Of a stretch of 64,000 nucleotides of DNA, positions 52,156 to 61,458 are shown one piece after another. The translations under genes were made by a program, and so were the position numbers. Position 1 is the first letter of the stretch; every line of letters begins with the position of its first letter. The notes below the pieces were generated by a model. It was not told where the DNA came from. It saw only the letters and a list, made by a program, of their open reading frames with translations, and did no database searches. The stretch is taken from the NCBI RefSeq assembly GCF_002903165.1, contig NZ_PPSK01000002.1:124001-188000 (forward strand). Direction: 5' to 3'. This DNA comes from Halopseudomonas oceani. GTDB lineage: Bacteria; Pseudomonadota; Gammaproteobacteria; Pseudomonadales; Pseudomonadaceae.

Positions 52156-54192
52156 ATGTTCTCACCAGCAAATGAAGCCCATTTTGCGTTGCACATCGAC
52201 GGCGTTGAGCATGATTTCAACGTGCTTGAATTCACCGGTGTGGAGCGGCTTAACCAGCCCTACAGCATCGAACTGACGCTGGTAAGCGAGCGGCCCGATT
52301 TCGATCCCACTAGCTTGTTGCATCTGCCGGCCTGGCTGGAAACCGGCTCCGACGGTGGTTTTCACGGTTTTATCAACCAGTTCACCCAGGGCGAGTCTGG
52401 CCGTCGCCTGACCCGTTACCAGCTCCGGCTGGGGCCCCAGCTCGGTTACCTTGAATACCGCACCAACCAGCGCATCTTTCAACACCAGTCGGTAGAGCAG
52501 ATCATCACTTGTGTGCTGCAGGAGCATGCCATTCACAGTGATGCCTGGCGCTTCAAGCTGAACGCCGATCACGGCGAGCGCCGCTATTGCACCCAGTATG
52601 ATGAAAACGACCTGCACTTTATCCAGCGTTTGTGTGAAGAGGAGGGACTGCATTTTCACTTTGAGCACAGCCGTCAGGGTCATGTACTGGTGTTTGGCGA
52701 CGACCAGACCAGTTTCCCGCAACTGGCGCCGATCGGTTTCAGTCAGGGTTCCGGCATGGTCGCTGATCAGCCGGTGGTAAAGCGCTTCAGTGTGACCGCT
52801 GCCACCCGGCCTGACCGGGTCAGCCGTCGGGACTACAACTTTGAAACACCGCATCTGCTGCTGGAAGCAGGGGCTCAACTGGAGAGTGCGCAAGCCCAGC
52901 CTGCGCTAGAGGATTACGACTATCCCGGTCGCTTCAGTGATCGCGGCCGCGGCAGGCAACTTAGCCAGATTCAACTGGAGCGTCATCGTAGCCATCAGCT
53001 CGAGGCGCGCGGCGACAGTGATCGGCCGGACCTGCGCAGTGGACACTTTCTGCCGCTGACGGGGCATCTACGCGACGACTGGAACGATCTCTGGTTACTC
53101 ACGGAAGTGCATCACCATGGCAAGCAGCCGCAGGCGCTGGAAGAGTCGATCAGCAGCGACACAAGCGTTGCCGACGGGTTCGTTCAAGGCTATCGCAATC
53201 GGTTTGTGGCCACCCCGTGGCAGGCGATCTGGCGGCCGCCACTGGAGCATCTTAAGCCGCGCATTGCCGGCAGCCAGAGCGCGGTGGTGACCGGCCCCGC
53301 TGGTGAAGAGATTCACTGCGATCAGCATGGCCGGGTCAAGGTACAGTTCCACTGGGACCGCGAAGCGCAGGCCGACGAGCACACCAGCTGCTGGCTGCGT
53401 GTGGCGTCCGGCTGGGCAGGGGACCGTTACGGTGCCATCGCCATTCCGCGCATCGGAATGGAGGTGCTGGTCAGCTTTCTGGAAGGCGATCCGGATCAGC
53501 CACTGATTACCGGTTGCCTGTATCACGCCGAACACGTACCTCCGGTCGAGCTGCCAGCGCACAAGACGCGCAGCTCTTTCAAAACGCTTAGCTCACCGGG
53601 TGGTGAGGGCTACAACGAGCTGCGCATTGAAGATCGCAAGGGAGCCGAACAGGTCTACATCCACGCACAGCGTGACTGGGATCAGCGCATTGAGCATGAC
53701 CAGCGACTGCATGTAGGCAATGAGCGGCACGAGCACACCACGGCCAATCATTACAGCGACCACCTCGCCGAACTGCATCGCACCGTCCACGGCGACCGTC
53801 TGACGGAACTCAAATCCAGTGATCATCTCAGCATAGCCGGCAATCAACACTGCCGTATCGGTCAATCCCTGCTGGCCGACGTCGGCCAGGAGATTCATCT
53901 GGCCAGTGGCCGCAAGGTCGTCATCGAAGCGGGTATGGAGCTGACCATCAAGGCTGGTGGCAGCTTTATCAAACTCGACCCCAGCGGAGTCACCATTAGC
54001 GGCCCGGCGGTGCGGATCAACTCAGGCGGCAAGCCGGGGGTGGGGACGGGTGCTTCTCCGCGCTTGCCCGGCGACTTAACGGCCGCCGATCAGAGTCAAG
54101 CGGGAAGCCTGCTGGTGCCGGCGCAGCGTCAGGCGCTAATGCTTGGAAAGCCACTGTGCGCTATCTGTAAGGAGCCAGGTTCCGACGCCTGA
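52156..54192 (+). CDS. vgrG: Type VI secretion tip protein VgrG
   Basis: A 678-residue spike protein. The gp27-like base (about 1-330, starting FALHIDGVEHDFNVLEFTGVE) is followed by the gp5 OB fold (about 385-460, DQHGRVKVQFHWDRE and SGWAGDRYGAIAIPRIG). Then come the HNEL-type repeats of the needle (YNELRIEDRKGAEQVYIHAQRDW near 485) and beta-helix repeats to about 610 (IEAGMELTIKAGGSFIKLD). The C terminus LCAICKE is a short Cys motif seen in other pseudomonad VgrG proteins. There is no large C-terminal effector domain, no PAAR, no adaptor gene and no tss gene nearby, so it is an orphan spike serving a T6SS encoded elsewhere. Confidence 0.93.
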   Translation: MFSPANEAHFALHIDGVEHDFNVLEFTGVERLNQPYSIELTLVSERPDFDPTSLLHLPAWLETGSDGGFHGFINQFTQGESGRRLTRYQLRLGPQLGYLEYRTNQRIFQHQSVEQIITCVLQEHAIHSDAWRFKLNADHGERRYCTQYDENDLHFIQRLCEEEGLHFHFEHSRQGHVLVFGDDQTSFPQLAPIGFSQGSGMVADQPVVKRFSVTAATRPDRVSRRDYNFETPHLLLEAGAQLESAQAQPALEDYDYPGRFSDRGRGRQLSQIQLERHRSHQLEARGDSDRPDLRSGHFLPLTGHLRDDWNDLWLLTEVHHHGKQPQALEESISSDTSVADGFVQGYRNRFVATPWQAIWRPPLEHLKPRIAGSQSAVVTGPAGEEIHCDQHGRVKVQFHWDREAQADEHTSCWLRVASGWAGDRYGAIAIPRIGMEVLVSFLEGDPDQPLITGCLYHAEHVPPVELPAHKTRSSFKTLSSPGGEGYNELRIEDRKGAEQVYIHAQRDWDQRIEHDQRLHVGNERHEHTTANHYSDHLAELHRTVHGDRLTELKSSDHLSIAGNQHCRIGQSLLADVGQEIHLASGRKVVIEAGMELTIKAGGSFIKLDPSGVTISGPAVRINSGGKPGVGTGASPRLPGDLTAADQSQAGSLLVPAQRQALMLGKPLCAICKEPGSDA

Positions 54193-54230
54193 AGTGCTTT
54201 GGGAGTGGACGCTTCGGCGGGCTGTGGGGC

Positions 54231-54710
54231 TTACCGCGCGCAGCACTGCTTGAACTTGCGTCCGGACCCGCACGGGCAGGGCTCGTTACGTCCCGCCTTG
54301 ATCGGCTGGTTGGGGTCGAGGAAGTACCAGCGGCTCTGGATCAGGCGAAAGTCCGAGCACTCTCGGTGGGTCTGGGCGCTGCCGTCCGGGTCTTGCCAGC
54401 GGGCAATAAACGTTACCTGGGCAGTGGGCGCTCCCGGCAGCTCGTTTGCGCTCTCCACCGTCAGCCCCAGCCAGCGGCTGTGTTGGCTCCATTGGCGCAT
54501 GGCATCAACGTCCAGGTAAGCCTGTTGGGCGGGAACGGTGGTAGCGACCAGGTAATCGATTAGACCGAGGGTGTAGGCGCAGTAGCGCGAGCGCATTAGG
54601 CGCTCGGCGCTGGGGGCCGCGTTGCCTTGATGTAGGGGCTGACAGCATTCGCCATATTGCCGACCGCTGTCGCAGGGGCAGGGCGCAGCGGCGGTGATGG
54701 TTGGAGTCAT
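54231..54710 (-). CDS. YchJ family (UPF0225) protein with SEC-C motifs
   Basis: A 159-residue protein. The first SEC-C zinc motif [13 protein letters not shown] is near 12-24, a central NTF2-like region contains [19 protein letters not shown] near 38-56, and a second SEC-C motif [14 protein letters not shown] is at the C terminus. This is the standard YchJ architecture, with unknown function. It is convergent with vgrG (38-base gap) and lies four bases after the next minus-strand gene, so it is the second gene of a pair. Confidence 0.88.
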   Translation of the reverse strand: MTPTITAAAPCPCDSGRQYGECCQPLHQGNAAPSAERLMRSRYCAYTLGLIDYLVATTVPAQQAYLDVDAMRQWSQHSRWLGLTVESANELPGAPTAQVTFIARWQDPDGSAQTHRECSDFRLIQSRWYFLDPNQPIKAGRNEPCPCGSGRKFKQCCAR

Positions 54711-54714
54711 CGCG

Positions 54715-55200
54715 TTACCACCAATATTTGTCGAACATCTCCGGGTTGGCCCAGTACTTGGAGTTCAGCCAGTCCGGGACGCTCTTGTATTCGGCCAGAT
54801 CGTAGGCGTAAAGCGTCAGGCTCTGGCCATCCTGGCTGAAGCGCGCGTGGCGTTGCAGGGCGAGGGCGTAGAAGTCATTCTCCTGCCAGTCGTCGGTGCG
54901 CTCTATGTCGACCAGCACCGCAATCCGGCTGGCAGAGAGGTTGCGCAGGCCGGCTAGCAGTTCGGTGGCGGTGCGTTTGTCGAGGTGCTCGAGCTGATCG
55001 GCGACAATGGCCAGGTCGTAGCGTTGATTGCGCAGGTCGTCGCTCAGCGGGACGTCATCTGTGCTGCTGACCTGACAGTCCGGGTGTTGCTGGCGCCAGG
55101 CTTCAACCGCCGGAATGGCGCTGCGGCTGACGCAGAGCAGGCTGGCGGGTCGATAGTGCTGGAGGATGCCCAGCAGGGAAGATGTCGGCGTGGCGCTCAT
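54715..55200 (-). CDS. Small methyltransferase-like protein (DUF6231-like)
   Basis: A 161-residue protein resembling a trimmed class I methyltransferase fold: [18 protein letters not shown] near 18, [16 protein letters not shown] near 61-76 and [11 protein letters not shown] near 93. The normal GxGxG SAM-binding glycines are replaced (CVSRSA), so activity is doubtful. The conserved end [21 protein letters not shown] is distinctive. I believe it matches the DUF6231 family but cannot verify this. It diverges from dinG. Confidence 0.65.
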   Translation of the reverse strand: MSATPTSSLLGILQHYRPASLLCVSRSAIPAVEAWRQQHPDCQVSSTDDVPLSDDLRNQRYDLAIVADQLEHLDKRTATELLAGLRNLSASRIAVLVDIERTDDWQENDFYALALQRHARFSQDGQSLTLYAYDLAEYKSVPDWLNSKYWANPEMFDKYWW

Positions 55201-55324
55201 CGGAAGACTCGACTGTGAACGGATTCAGCGCAGCAGGGTAGGGGCTGGTTGGTGTTGATGCAAGCACCGGCGGTCCAGCTTGGCGGCGTTGAATGGTATC
55301 ATCGCCGGCTGATCCGGAGCCCGC

Positions 55325-57460
55325 ATGCTGAACGACGAACTCAAAGGCCAGATCCAGACGGCCTACCGTACCTTTCTGGAAAACAAGTCGCTGAAGCCGC
55401 GCTACGGCCAGCGGGTGATGATTGCCGAGGTCGCCAAGGTCTTCGGCAACGTTGCGTTGGACGAGGAGGGACATCGCGCTGGTGATCCGGCGGTGGCGGT
55501 GATTGAAGCCGGCACCGGCACCGGTAAGACCGTAGCCTACTGCTTGGCGGCCATCCCGATTGCCCGTCATTTGGGCAAGCCACTGGTCATTTCTACTGCA
55601 ACGATTGCCCTGCAGGAGCAGATCGTGCTCAAGGATCTGCCGGATATTCTGCGCAACTCCGGTCTCAAGTTCGGCTTCTCGCTGGCCAAAGGTCGCGGTC
55701 GTTACGTCTGCCTGGCCAAGCTCGACAATCTGCTGCGCGAAAACCAGTCTATGGCCGATCAGCAGCAGATCTTTGCCGATGATGGCTTTCGTATCGACGT
55801 GGACGAGGCCGGGCTCAAACTCTATACCCGCATGGTCGAAGCGCTTGGTGGCAACAAATGGGACGGCGAGCGTGACTCCTGGCCAGAGGCGCTGGAGGAT
55901 CAGGACTGGTCGCGGCTGACCACTGACCATATCCAATGCAGCAACCGCCGCTGCGGCCACTTTCAACAGTGCGTGTTCTACAAGGCCCGTGAGGGCGTGC
56001 AGAAGGTCGACGTCATCGTCACCAATCACGACCTGGTGCTGGCGGATCTGGCGCTGGGTGGCGGCGCGATTCTGCCCGACCCGCGTGATTGTCTGTACGT
56101 CTTTGACGAGGCGCATCACCTGCCGGACAAGGCCATCGGGCATTTCGCCCACCATACTCGCTTGCACGCGACCGCCGAGTGGCTGGACCAGATCGACAAG
56201 AATCTTAGCAAGTTGCTGGCCCAGCATCCGCTGCCCGGTGATCTCGGCCGCGTGCTGGAGCAGGTGCCGACCACCGCCCGCGATCTGAAGCCGCATCAGC
56301 AGTTCATGCAGCAGGCGCTGGGCGATGTCGCCGACTTTGCCAGCGCCGAGGATCGAGGCGGCAACATTCGTCCGCAGTACCGCTTCGAGAATGGAGAGGT
56401 TCCCGCCGAGCTGTGCGACATGGGCATGGAGCTGAAATCGGGTTTTGGCAGGCTGAGTGACCAGTTGCAGCGGATCGTCGATATGCTCAAGGAGGCGATG
56501 GATGGGGAAACCACCATTGGCGTCTCCGAATCCCAGGCTGAGGAGTGGTATCCGCTGTTTGGCGCCCTGCAGGCGCGGGCAGAAGCCAACTGGACGCTGT
56601 GGACCCAGTTCTGCCTGCAGGACCCGGAGGGCAAACCGCCGACCGCGCGCTGGTTGACCCTGACCGAAGGCGGCGACATCGAAGTCCACGTAAGCCCCAT
56701 TCTGGCCGCCGACACCCTGCGTCAGTACCTCTGGAATCCAGCCTTCGCAGCTCTGGCCACCTCGGCAACGCTGACCGCGCTGGGCAAGTTCGACCGCTTC
56801 AGCCACCGCGCCGGTTTGCCGCGCAGCGCGGTCTGTGCGCTGGCACCCAGCCCGTTCAAACATGGCGAAGCAGGCCTGTTGCGTGTGCCGAATTACGGCG
56901 CCGACCCGCGCGACAGCGTCGCCCACACGGCGGCGATCATTGAACACCTGCCGGAGATTCTGGCGGATGAGCGCGGCAGCCTGGTGTTGTTCTCCTCGCG
57001 CAAGCAGATGCTGGAGGTGTTTGCCGGGGTGCCTGCCGAGTTTCGTCAGCGGGTGCTGGTGCAGGGCGATCTGTCCAAGCAGGAGCTGATCCGTCAGCAC
57101 CGCAAGCAGGTGGATGATAACAAGCAGAGTGTGATCTTCGGCTTGGCTAGCTTCGCCGAAGGGGTCGACCTGCCCGGCAAGTACTGCGAGCACGTGGTGA
57201 TCGCCAAGATCCCCTTTGCCGTACCGGATGACCCGGTTGAAGCGGCGCTGGCCGAGTGGATCGAGAAGAATGGCGGTAACCCGTTTATGGAGATCGCCGT
57301 GCCGGACGCCAGTTTGCGGCTGATTCAGGCCTGCGGCCGCTTGCTGCGCACCGAGAGTGACAGTGGCACCGTCACCGTGCTGGACCGCCGGCTGGTTACC
57401 CAGCGCTATGGCAAGGCGATTCTCAATGCGTTGCCACCGTTCCGCCGCGAGATCGATTGA
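55325..57460 (+). CDS. dinG: ATP-dependent DNA helicase DinG
   Basis: A 711-residue XPD-like superfamily 2 helicase. Walker A is EAGTGTGKTVAYCLA near 61-75. Iron-sulfur cluster cysteines are RYVCLAKL near 131 and CSNRRCGHFQQC near 206-217. The Walker B DEAHHL is near 262. The C-terminal motifs GLASFAEGVDLPG near 607 and LIQACGRLLRTESDSG near 663-678 complete the set. DinG unwinds R-loops and D-loops and helps forks pass transcription complexes. It starts 124 bases from the divergent methyltransferase-like gene. A weak CTG-N10-CAG lies at 55213-55228, but it lacks the AT-rich core of a real LexA box. Confidence 0.95.
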   Translation: MLNDELKGQIQTAYRTFLENKSLKPRYGQRVMIAEVAKVFGNVALDEEGHRAGDPAVAVIEAGTGTGKTVAYCLAAIPIARHLGKPLVISTATIALQEQIVLKDLPDILRNSGLKFGFSLAKGRGRYVCLAKLDNLLRENQSMADQQQIFADDGFRIDVDEAGLKLYTRMVEALGGNKWDGERDSWPEALEDQDWSRLTTDHIQCSNRRCGHFQQCVFYKAREGVQKVDVIVTNHDLVLADLALGGGAILPDPRDCLYVFDEAHHLPDKAIGHFAHHTRLHATAEWLDQIDKNLSKLLAQHPLPGDLGRVLEQVPTTARDLKPHQQFMQQALGDVADFASAEDRGGNIRPQYRFENGEVPAELCDMGMELKSGFGRLSDQLQRIVDMLKEAMDGETTIGVSESQAEEWYPLFGALQARAEANWTLWTQFCLQDPEGKPPTARWLTLTEGGDIEVHVSPILAADTLRQYLWNPAFAALATSATLTALGKFDRFSHRAGLPRSAVCALAPSPFKHGEAGLLRVPNYGADPRDSVAHTAAIIEHLPEILADERGSLVLFSSRKQMLEVFAGVPAEFRQRVLVQGDLSKQELIRQHRKQVDDNKQSVIFGLASFAEGVDLPGKYCEHVVIAKIPFAVPDDPVEAALAEWIEKNGGNPFMEIAVPDASLRLIQACGRLLRTESDSGTVTVLDRRLVTQRYGKAILNALPPFRREID

Positions 57461-57562
57461 GTCATCAGCCTGAGCGATGGGCTGTCGACAGGCGAACTGA
57501 TGATGGCTGCCACGCGTCGGCGGCTTCGGTTTAATGGCAGAAAACAAGACAACAAGGACCGC

Positions 57563-58738
57563 ATGATGAGTACTATCCAGGGTTACTTTGATCCCCGTTT
57601 CGAGTCGGTACGCGAGCTGTTCGCTGAACAGCAGCAGGATGAGCAGGCCTGTGGCGCGGCGCTGTGTGTCACCGTTGGCGGCGAAACCGTGCTGGATCTC
57701 TGGCAGGGCGTGCGTGACAAGGACAATCAGGCGGTCTGGGAGCAGGACACCCTGGTCAACGTATTCTCCTGCACCAAGCCGCTCGGTGCGGTCGCGTTGC
57801 TGCAACAGGTGGCGGCCGGGAAGCTGGAACTGGACGCGCCGCTGGCGGTGGTTTGGCCCGAGTTTGCCCAGGCCGGCAAAGCGTCAGTCACCCTGCGGCA
57901 GATCCTCAGTCATCGCTCCGGCCTGTCGGCCGTCAGCGAAACCCTGCCGCCGGAGGCGCTGTTCGAGTGGGACGCCATGAGCGCCGCGCTGGCGGCGCAG
58001 CAGCCCTGGTGGACGCCGGGCGAGCATCACGGTTACGCGCCGGTTACTTACGCCTGGTTGCTGGGTGAGCCGCTGCGACGACTGACAGGGAGGCGTCCCG
58101 GCCAGGCGATTGCCGACAGTATCTGCGAGCCGCTGGGTATGGATTTCTTCATTGGCGTGCCGGATCAGGATCTGGAACGCATCGCCTCTGTCTCCCGCCT
58201 TCGCAACCAGATGGGGGACGACGGCGCGCGCCGCCTGTTCGCGGCCATGGGGCAGGGCGACAGCATGACCGCCAAGGCCTTCGGCAACCCGTCGAGCATG
58301 ATGACCAGCACCAACCGCCGGGAGTGGCAGCAGGCCGATATTCTGTCGGCCAACGGCACCGGCAATGCGCGTTCACTGGCGCGCTTCTGGCAACTGCTGG
58401 CCAATGATGGTCAGCTCGATGGTGTCAGCCTGCTGGATGCCGAACTGGTCAAGCAGATGCAGCAGGAGCACAGCGCCGGTGACGATCGCACCCTGCTGTG
58501 TCAGACCCGCTTTGGTCTCGGTGTGATGCTGGAGCATGACGGCCCCGGCGGCAGTTTCGGTATGGGCAAGAACGCGTTCGGTCACCCCGGTGCAGGCGGT
58601 TCTCTGGGCTTCTGTGACCCGGACGCGAAAGTCGGCTTTGGCTACGTCACCAATACCATGGGGCCCTACGTGCTGATGGATCCCCGTGCGGTGTCGCTCA
58701 GCCAGGCGGTGTACCGCTGCCTGCAGTCGATCGACTGA
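57563..58738 (+). CDS. Beta-lactamase-fold serine hydrolase (class C/EstB-like)
   Basis: A 391-residue cytosolic serine hydrolase with no signal peptide. The catalytic Ser69-x-x-Lys72 is in NVFSCTKPLGA, and a Tyr in HHGYAPVTYAWLLG (158 or 163) is the likely third residue. HPGAGGSLGFCDPDAKVGFGY near 345 replaces the KTG box with HPG-type, as in EstB esterases. It is therefore more likely an esterase than a beta-lactamase. Two adjacent ATG codons (57563 and 57566) are possible; AAGGA lies upstream. Confidence 0.85.
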   Translation: MMSTIQGYFDPRFESVRELFAEQQQDEQACGAALCVTVGGETVLDLWQGVRDKDNQAVWEQDTLVNVFSCTKPLGAVALLQQVAAGKLELDAPLAVVWPEFAQAGKASVTLRQILSHRSGLSAVSETLPPEALFEWDAMSAALAAQQPWWTPGEHHGYAPVTYAWLLGEPLRRLTGRRPGQAIADSICEPLGMDFFIGVPDQDLERIASVSRLRNQMGDDGARRLFAAMGQGDSMTAKAFGNPSSMMTSTNRREWQQADILSANGTGNARSLARFWQLLANDGQLDGVSLLDAELVKQMQQEHSAGDDRTLLCQTRFGLGVMLEHDGPGGSFGMGKNAFGHPGAGGSLGFCDPDAKVGFGYVTNTMGPYVLMDPRAVSLSQAVYRCLQSID

Positions 58739-58752
58739 CGTCTGCGCAAAGC

Positions 58753-58781
58753 CTGCGCTGCATCAATGTGCGGCGCAGTTT
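58753..58781 (+). terminator. Possible terminator after the serine hydrolase gene
   Basis: A 10-pair stem including one G-T pair (CTGCGCTGCA at 58753-58762, TGCGGCGCAG at 58769-58778) is followed by only three T residues. It lies 14 bases after the hydrolase stop and 61 before pdxH. The short T run makes it weak. Confidence 0.5.
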
Positions 58782-58841
58782 GCCTGCTAGCATAGGATAC
58801 GTTCTCATCGTCTCCATTCACTGTTGCCGGAAACTGATCTG

Positions 58842-59483
58842 ATGAAACCCAGTATTGCCGATCTGCGTCGTGACTATACCCGCGATGGCCTGACTGAAGC
58901 TCAGGCGCCCGCCGATCCCTTTGCTCTGTTTGGGCAGTGGTTCGGCCAGGCCGTCGAAATTGAGAGCACCGAAGCCAACGCCATGATGCTGGCCACGGTC
59001 GACGGTGAAGGCCAGCCGCATCTTCGCACCCTCTTGCTCAAGGGCTTTGACGAGCGCGGCTTTGTCTTCTTTACCAACTACCAGAGTGCCAAGGGACAGC
59101 AGCTGGCTGATCAGCCGGCGGCGGCGATGACCTTCTGGTGGCACGATCTGGAACGTCAGGTGCGAATCGAAGGTCAGGTCGAGCAGACCAGCGCCGAGGA
59201 GTCTGACGCTTACTTCCACAGCCGCCCGGCAGGCAGCCGGCTGGGTGCCTGGGCATCACCACAGAGTCAGGTTATCGCCAGTCGCGAGGTGTTGGAGCAG
59301 CGCCTAGATGCGGTGCAGCAGCAATACGCCGATGCCGCAGCGCCGCGTCCGCCGCACTGGGGCGGTTATCGTTTGCTGCCCACCCTGATCGAGTTCTGGC
59401 AGGGGCGCCCCAGCCGCCTGCATGACCGGCTCTGCTATCGTCTGGTTGAGGGCAACTGGGTACGGGAGCGACTGGCACCCTGA
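58842..59483 (+). CDS. pdxH: Pyridoxamine 5'-phosphate oxidase
   Basis: A 213-residue FMN enzyme that oxidises PNP or PMP to pyridoxal phosphate. Family blocks are [16 protein letters not shown] at 7-22, [22 protein letters not shown] near 60, [12 protein letters not shown] near 107 and [14 protein letters not shown] near 131. The C-terminal [19 protein letters not shown] is near 174, ending RERLAP. I use the [11 protein letters not shown] because the earlier in-frame start is TTG and adds unlike residues. It supplies the cofactor of aminotransferases such as DapC. Confidence 0.96.
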   Translation: MKPSIADLRRDYTRDGLTEAQAPADPFALFGQWFGQAVEIESTEANAMMLATVDGEGQPHLRTLLLKGFDERGFVFFTNYQSAKGQQLADQPAAAMTFWWHDLERQVRIEGQVEQTSAEESDAYFHSRPAGSRLGAWASPQSQVIASREVLEQRLDAVQQQYADAAAPRPPHWGGYRLLPTLIEFWQGRPSRLHDRLCYRLVEGNWVRERLAP

Positions 59484-59566
59484 TTTGCTCATTGTCGGGT
59501 CCCGTTGCTTGCTGCTGCCGCGCTTCGGCTTTACGCTGAAAGACAACCGCGACAGCAGGAGGCGAC

Positions 59567-60397
59567 ATGGGCAGAGGGGCGTTTCAGCAGAAGGTTGTTG
59601 TGATTACTGGCGGCTGCGCCGGAATCGGTCGGGCACTGGCCCTGCGCTTCGCGCAGGCCGGAGCTCATCTGGCCATCCTCGATGTGCAGGACGAATCGCT
59701 GGCCGCCTTCCGCCAGCAACTGCACGATAAACTCAATGCCGATGTGCTGGCGCTCAAATGCGATGTGTCCGATGACCAGGCCTGTGCGGAGGCGATGGCG
59801 CAGGTGGTGGAGCGTTTTGGGGGCATCGACCTGCTGATCAATAACGCGGGTATCACCCATCGCAGTGCCTTTGCCGATACCGACTTGTCGGTGTTCCAGC
59901 GGATCATGGCTGTAAACTACTTCGGTGCTGTCAACTGTACCCGTCATGCGTTGCCCAGCCTGCTTGAGCGCCGCGGTCAGGTGATTGTGCTCAGCTCGCT
60001 GTCGAGTTTCGCCCCGCTGCTCCACCGCAGCGCTTATAACGCCAGCAAGCACGCGCTGCACGGCCTGTTTGAAACCCTGCGTATGGAAGTGCGCGAGCAG
60101 GGCGTCAACGTCATGCTGGTTTCCCCCGGTTTTACCGCCACGGATATTCGCAAGAATGCACTGGTCGGCGACGGCTCGGTCGCCCAGGCCAATACTGCCA
60201 TGCCGTTCAAGGTGGCGGCGCCGGCGGATGTGGCTGAGGCGATTTACCAGGGTGCCTGTCGGCGCAAGCGGCAGCTCATTTTGTCCAATGTGGACTGGCA
60301 GGCGAGGCTGGTTGCGCGCTTTTTTCCGCGGCTATTCGAACGCTGGATGGTGCCGCGGTTGTCGGGGGTTAAGCCGGCGCCCGCGAGCGAGCAGTGA
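59567..60397 (+). CDS. Short-chain dehydrogenase/reductase
   Basis: A 276-residue classical SDR. The cofactor loop TGGCAGIGRALALRF lies at 14-28, with NNAGITHRSAF near 90, LSSLSSFAPLLHRSAYNASKHAL near 142 and the catalytic Tyr and Lys in YNASK. It has an extended C-terminal part (RLVARFFPRLFERWMVP) with a hydrophobic, basic character that could associate with membranes. The substrate is unknown. It is 83 bases after pdxH and convergent with the lipoprotein triad. Confidence 0.82.
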   Translation: MGRGAFQQKVVVITGGCAGIGRALALRFAQAGAHLAILDVQDESLAAFRQQLHDKLNADVLALKCDVSDDQACAEAMAQVVERFGGIDLLINNAGITHRSAFADTDLSVFQRIMAVNYFGAVNCTRHALPSLLERRGQVIVLSSLSSFAPLLHRSAYNASKHALHGLFETLRMEVREQGVNVMLVSPGFTATDIRKNALVGDGSVAQANTAMPFKVAAPADVAEAIYQGACRRKRQLILSNVDWQARLVARFFPRLFERWMVPRLSGVKPAPASEQ

Positions 60398-60430
60398 GCG
60401 CCAGCGCCGTTTGATGCTGACGCTTATCTG

Positions 60431-61081
60431 CTATTGCCGTTGCTGGTCGCGTGCACGTGGCCCAGGAAGTATGCCGTTCTGAACGTTGCTGGACAGCAGG
60501 CGGAAACTGGTCAGGCCGGAGATCTGGTAGCTTCTGTCGACGCTGGTGTTGATGACCTGGTCCACCAGTGCCACGACCAACATGCTTACCAGATCGCCGC
60601 CGCTATTGTTGCTTTGCTCGGTTGAGGATGCGGTAGCGGCCCCTTTCCAAAGCAACTGCCCGGTACGGCTGTCCACCAGCGATGCCTCCGCTGTCACCCG
60701 AGTATCACTGGCGATTAGCTGATAGCTGGTGCCGTATTGGGTAATGTTGATATACAGAATCGAGTCGGCACCAAATACATCGTTCAGCTTGTCCAGTGGC
60801 AGCGAGTGAATTTCCTGGGGATCGGTCATCCCATTTTCGCGGAAGGTTTCTTCGACCACCGCGACGGGAAATACGTAGTAGCCTGATTCGGCCAGTGGAT
60901 AGCTTACCTGGGTCAGAAAACTGTAGCTGGCGCTTACGTCCAGTGATTCGTTCACTGGTGGTAAAACCAGAATTGAGCGGGGCTTGCTCTCACGGAAGGC
61001 GGTGTAGTCGTAGGGCTGCACCGCACAGCCGGTCAGCATCGCAGCCAGGGTTAGCAGTGCGAATATCGTTCTTTTGTTCAT
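60431..61081 (-). CDS. DUF799 (GNA1162-like) lipoprotein
   Basis: A 216-residue precursor with lipobox LTGC (Cys19). The mature part has SILVLPPVNESLDVSASYSFLTQVSYPLAESGYYVFPVAV (SILVLPPVNESLDV near 36), the DUF799/GNA1162 signature. The C-terminal LVSMLVVALVDQVINTSVDRSYQ is typical. Structures of this family resemble TolB-N-type periplasmic domains. It is third in an operon with CsgG-like and DUF4810 genes; its ATG overlaps the DUF4810 stop by four bases. Confidence 0.85.
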   Translation of the reverse strand: MNKRTIFALLTLAAMLTGCAVQPYDYTAFRESKPRSILVLPPVNESLDVSASYSFLTQVSYPLAESGYYVFPVAVVEETFRENGMTDPQEIHSLPLDKLNDVFGADSILYINITQYGTSYQLIASDTRVTAEASLVDSRTGQLLWKGAATASSTEQSNNSGGDLVSMLVVALVDQVINTSVDRSYQISGLTSFRLLSSNVQNGILPGPRARDQQRQ

Positions 61082-61440
61082 TGCGCTGTCTCCGGCTGCT
61101 CATGCAGGATTTGCTCGACAAAATGAGCGGACTCGGGAAACAGGTTCCTTTCCATCGCAAACTGCTCACGTGCTTCGATTTCGCGGCCGGTATTGAAGTA
61201 CAGCATGCCCAGGTGCGCATGCAGCCCGGGCGGTACGCTCTTACCCTGAGCTTCGGCCTGAGACAGGATGGACTCGATGCTTGAGACCTGGGCGGAGTAG
61301 TCGGTTACGCCGTCCTGATGGTGAAGGTACAGGGTGTTCTGATAATCGCCCCAATAGTAGAGCGGTGGATTGACCGGTGCGCAGGCACCCAGTACTGCGG
61401 TGGCTGCGAGGCAGCCACCCTTGAGCAGAAACGACTTCAT
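61078..61440 (-). CDS. DUF4810 lipoprotein
   Basis: A 120-residue precursor with lipobox LGAC (Cys20). The mature core PLYYWGDYQNTLYLHHQDG near 25 and the TPR-like tail HAHLGMLYFNTGREIEAREQF near 75-95 are those of DUF4810, which regularly pairs with DUF799 and CsgG proteins. It is the middle gene of the triad, 18 bases after the CsgG-like gene and overlapping the DUF799 gene by four. Function is unknown. Confidence 0.85.
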   Translation of the reverse strand: MKSFLLKGGCLAATAVLGACAPVNPPLYYWGDYQNTLYLHHQDGVTDYSAQVSSIESILSQAEAQGKSVPPGLHAHLGMLYFNTGREIEAREQFAMERNLFPESAHFVEQILHEQPETAQ

Positions 61441-61458
61441 GTGACGTCCTTGTTATGC

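Noticed and set aside
55213-55228. CTG-N10-CAG upstream of dinG as a LexA box
   Set aside because: Only the outer triplets fit; the core GAACGGAT is not AT-rich and the right half is TCAG rather than ACAG. It also lies 97 bases from the start.
55103-57805. A 900-codon open frame on the minus strand across dinG
   Set aside because: It is antisense to a complete helicase with all motifs in order. Long antisense frames are expected in GC-rich genes, and the translation shows no family motifs.
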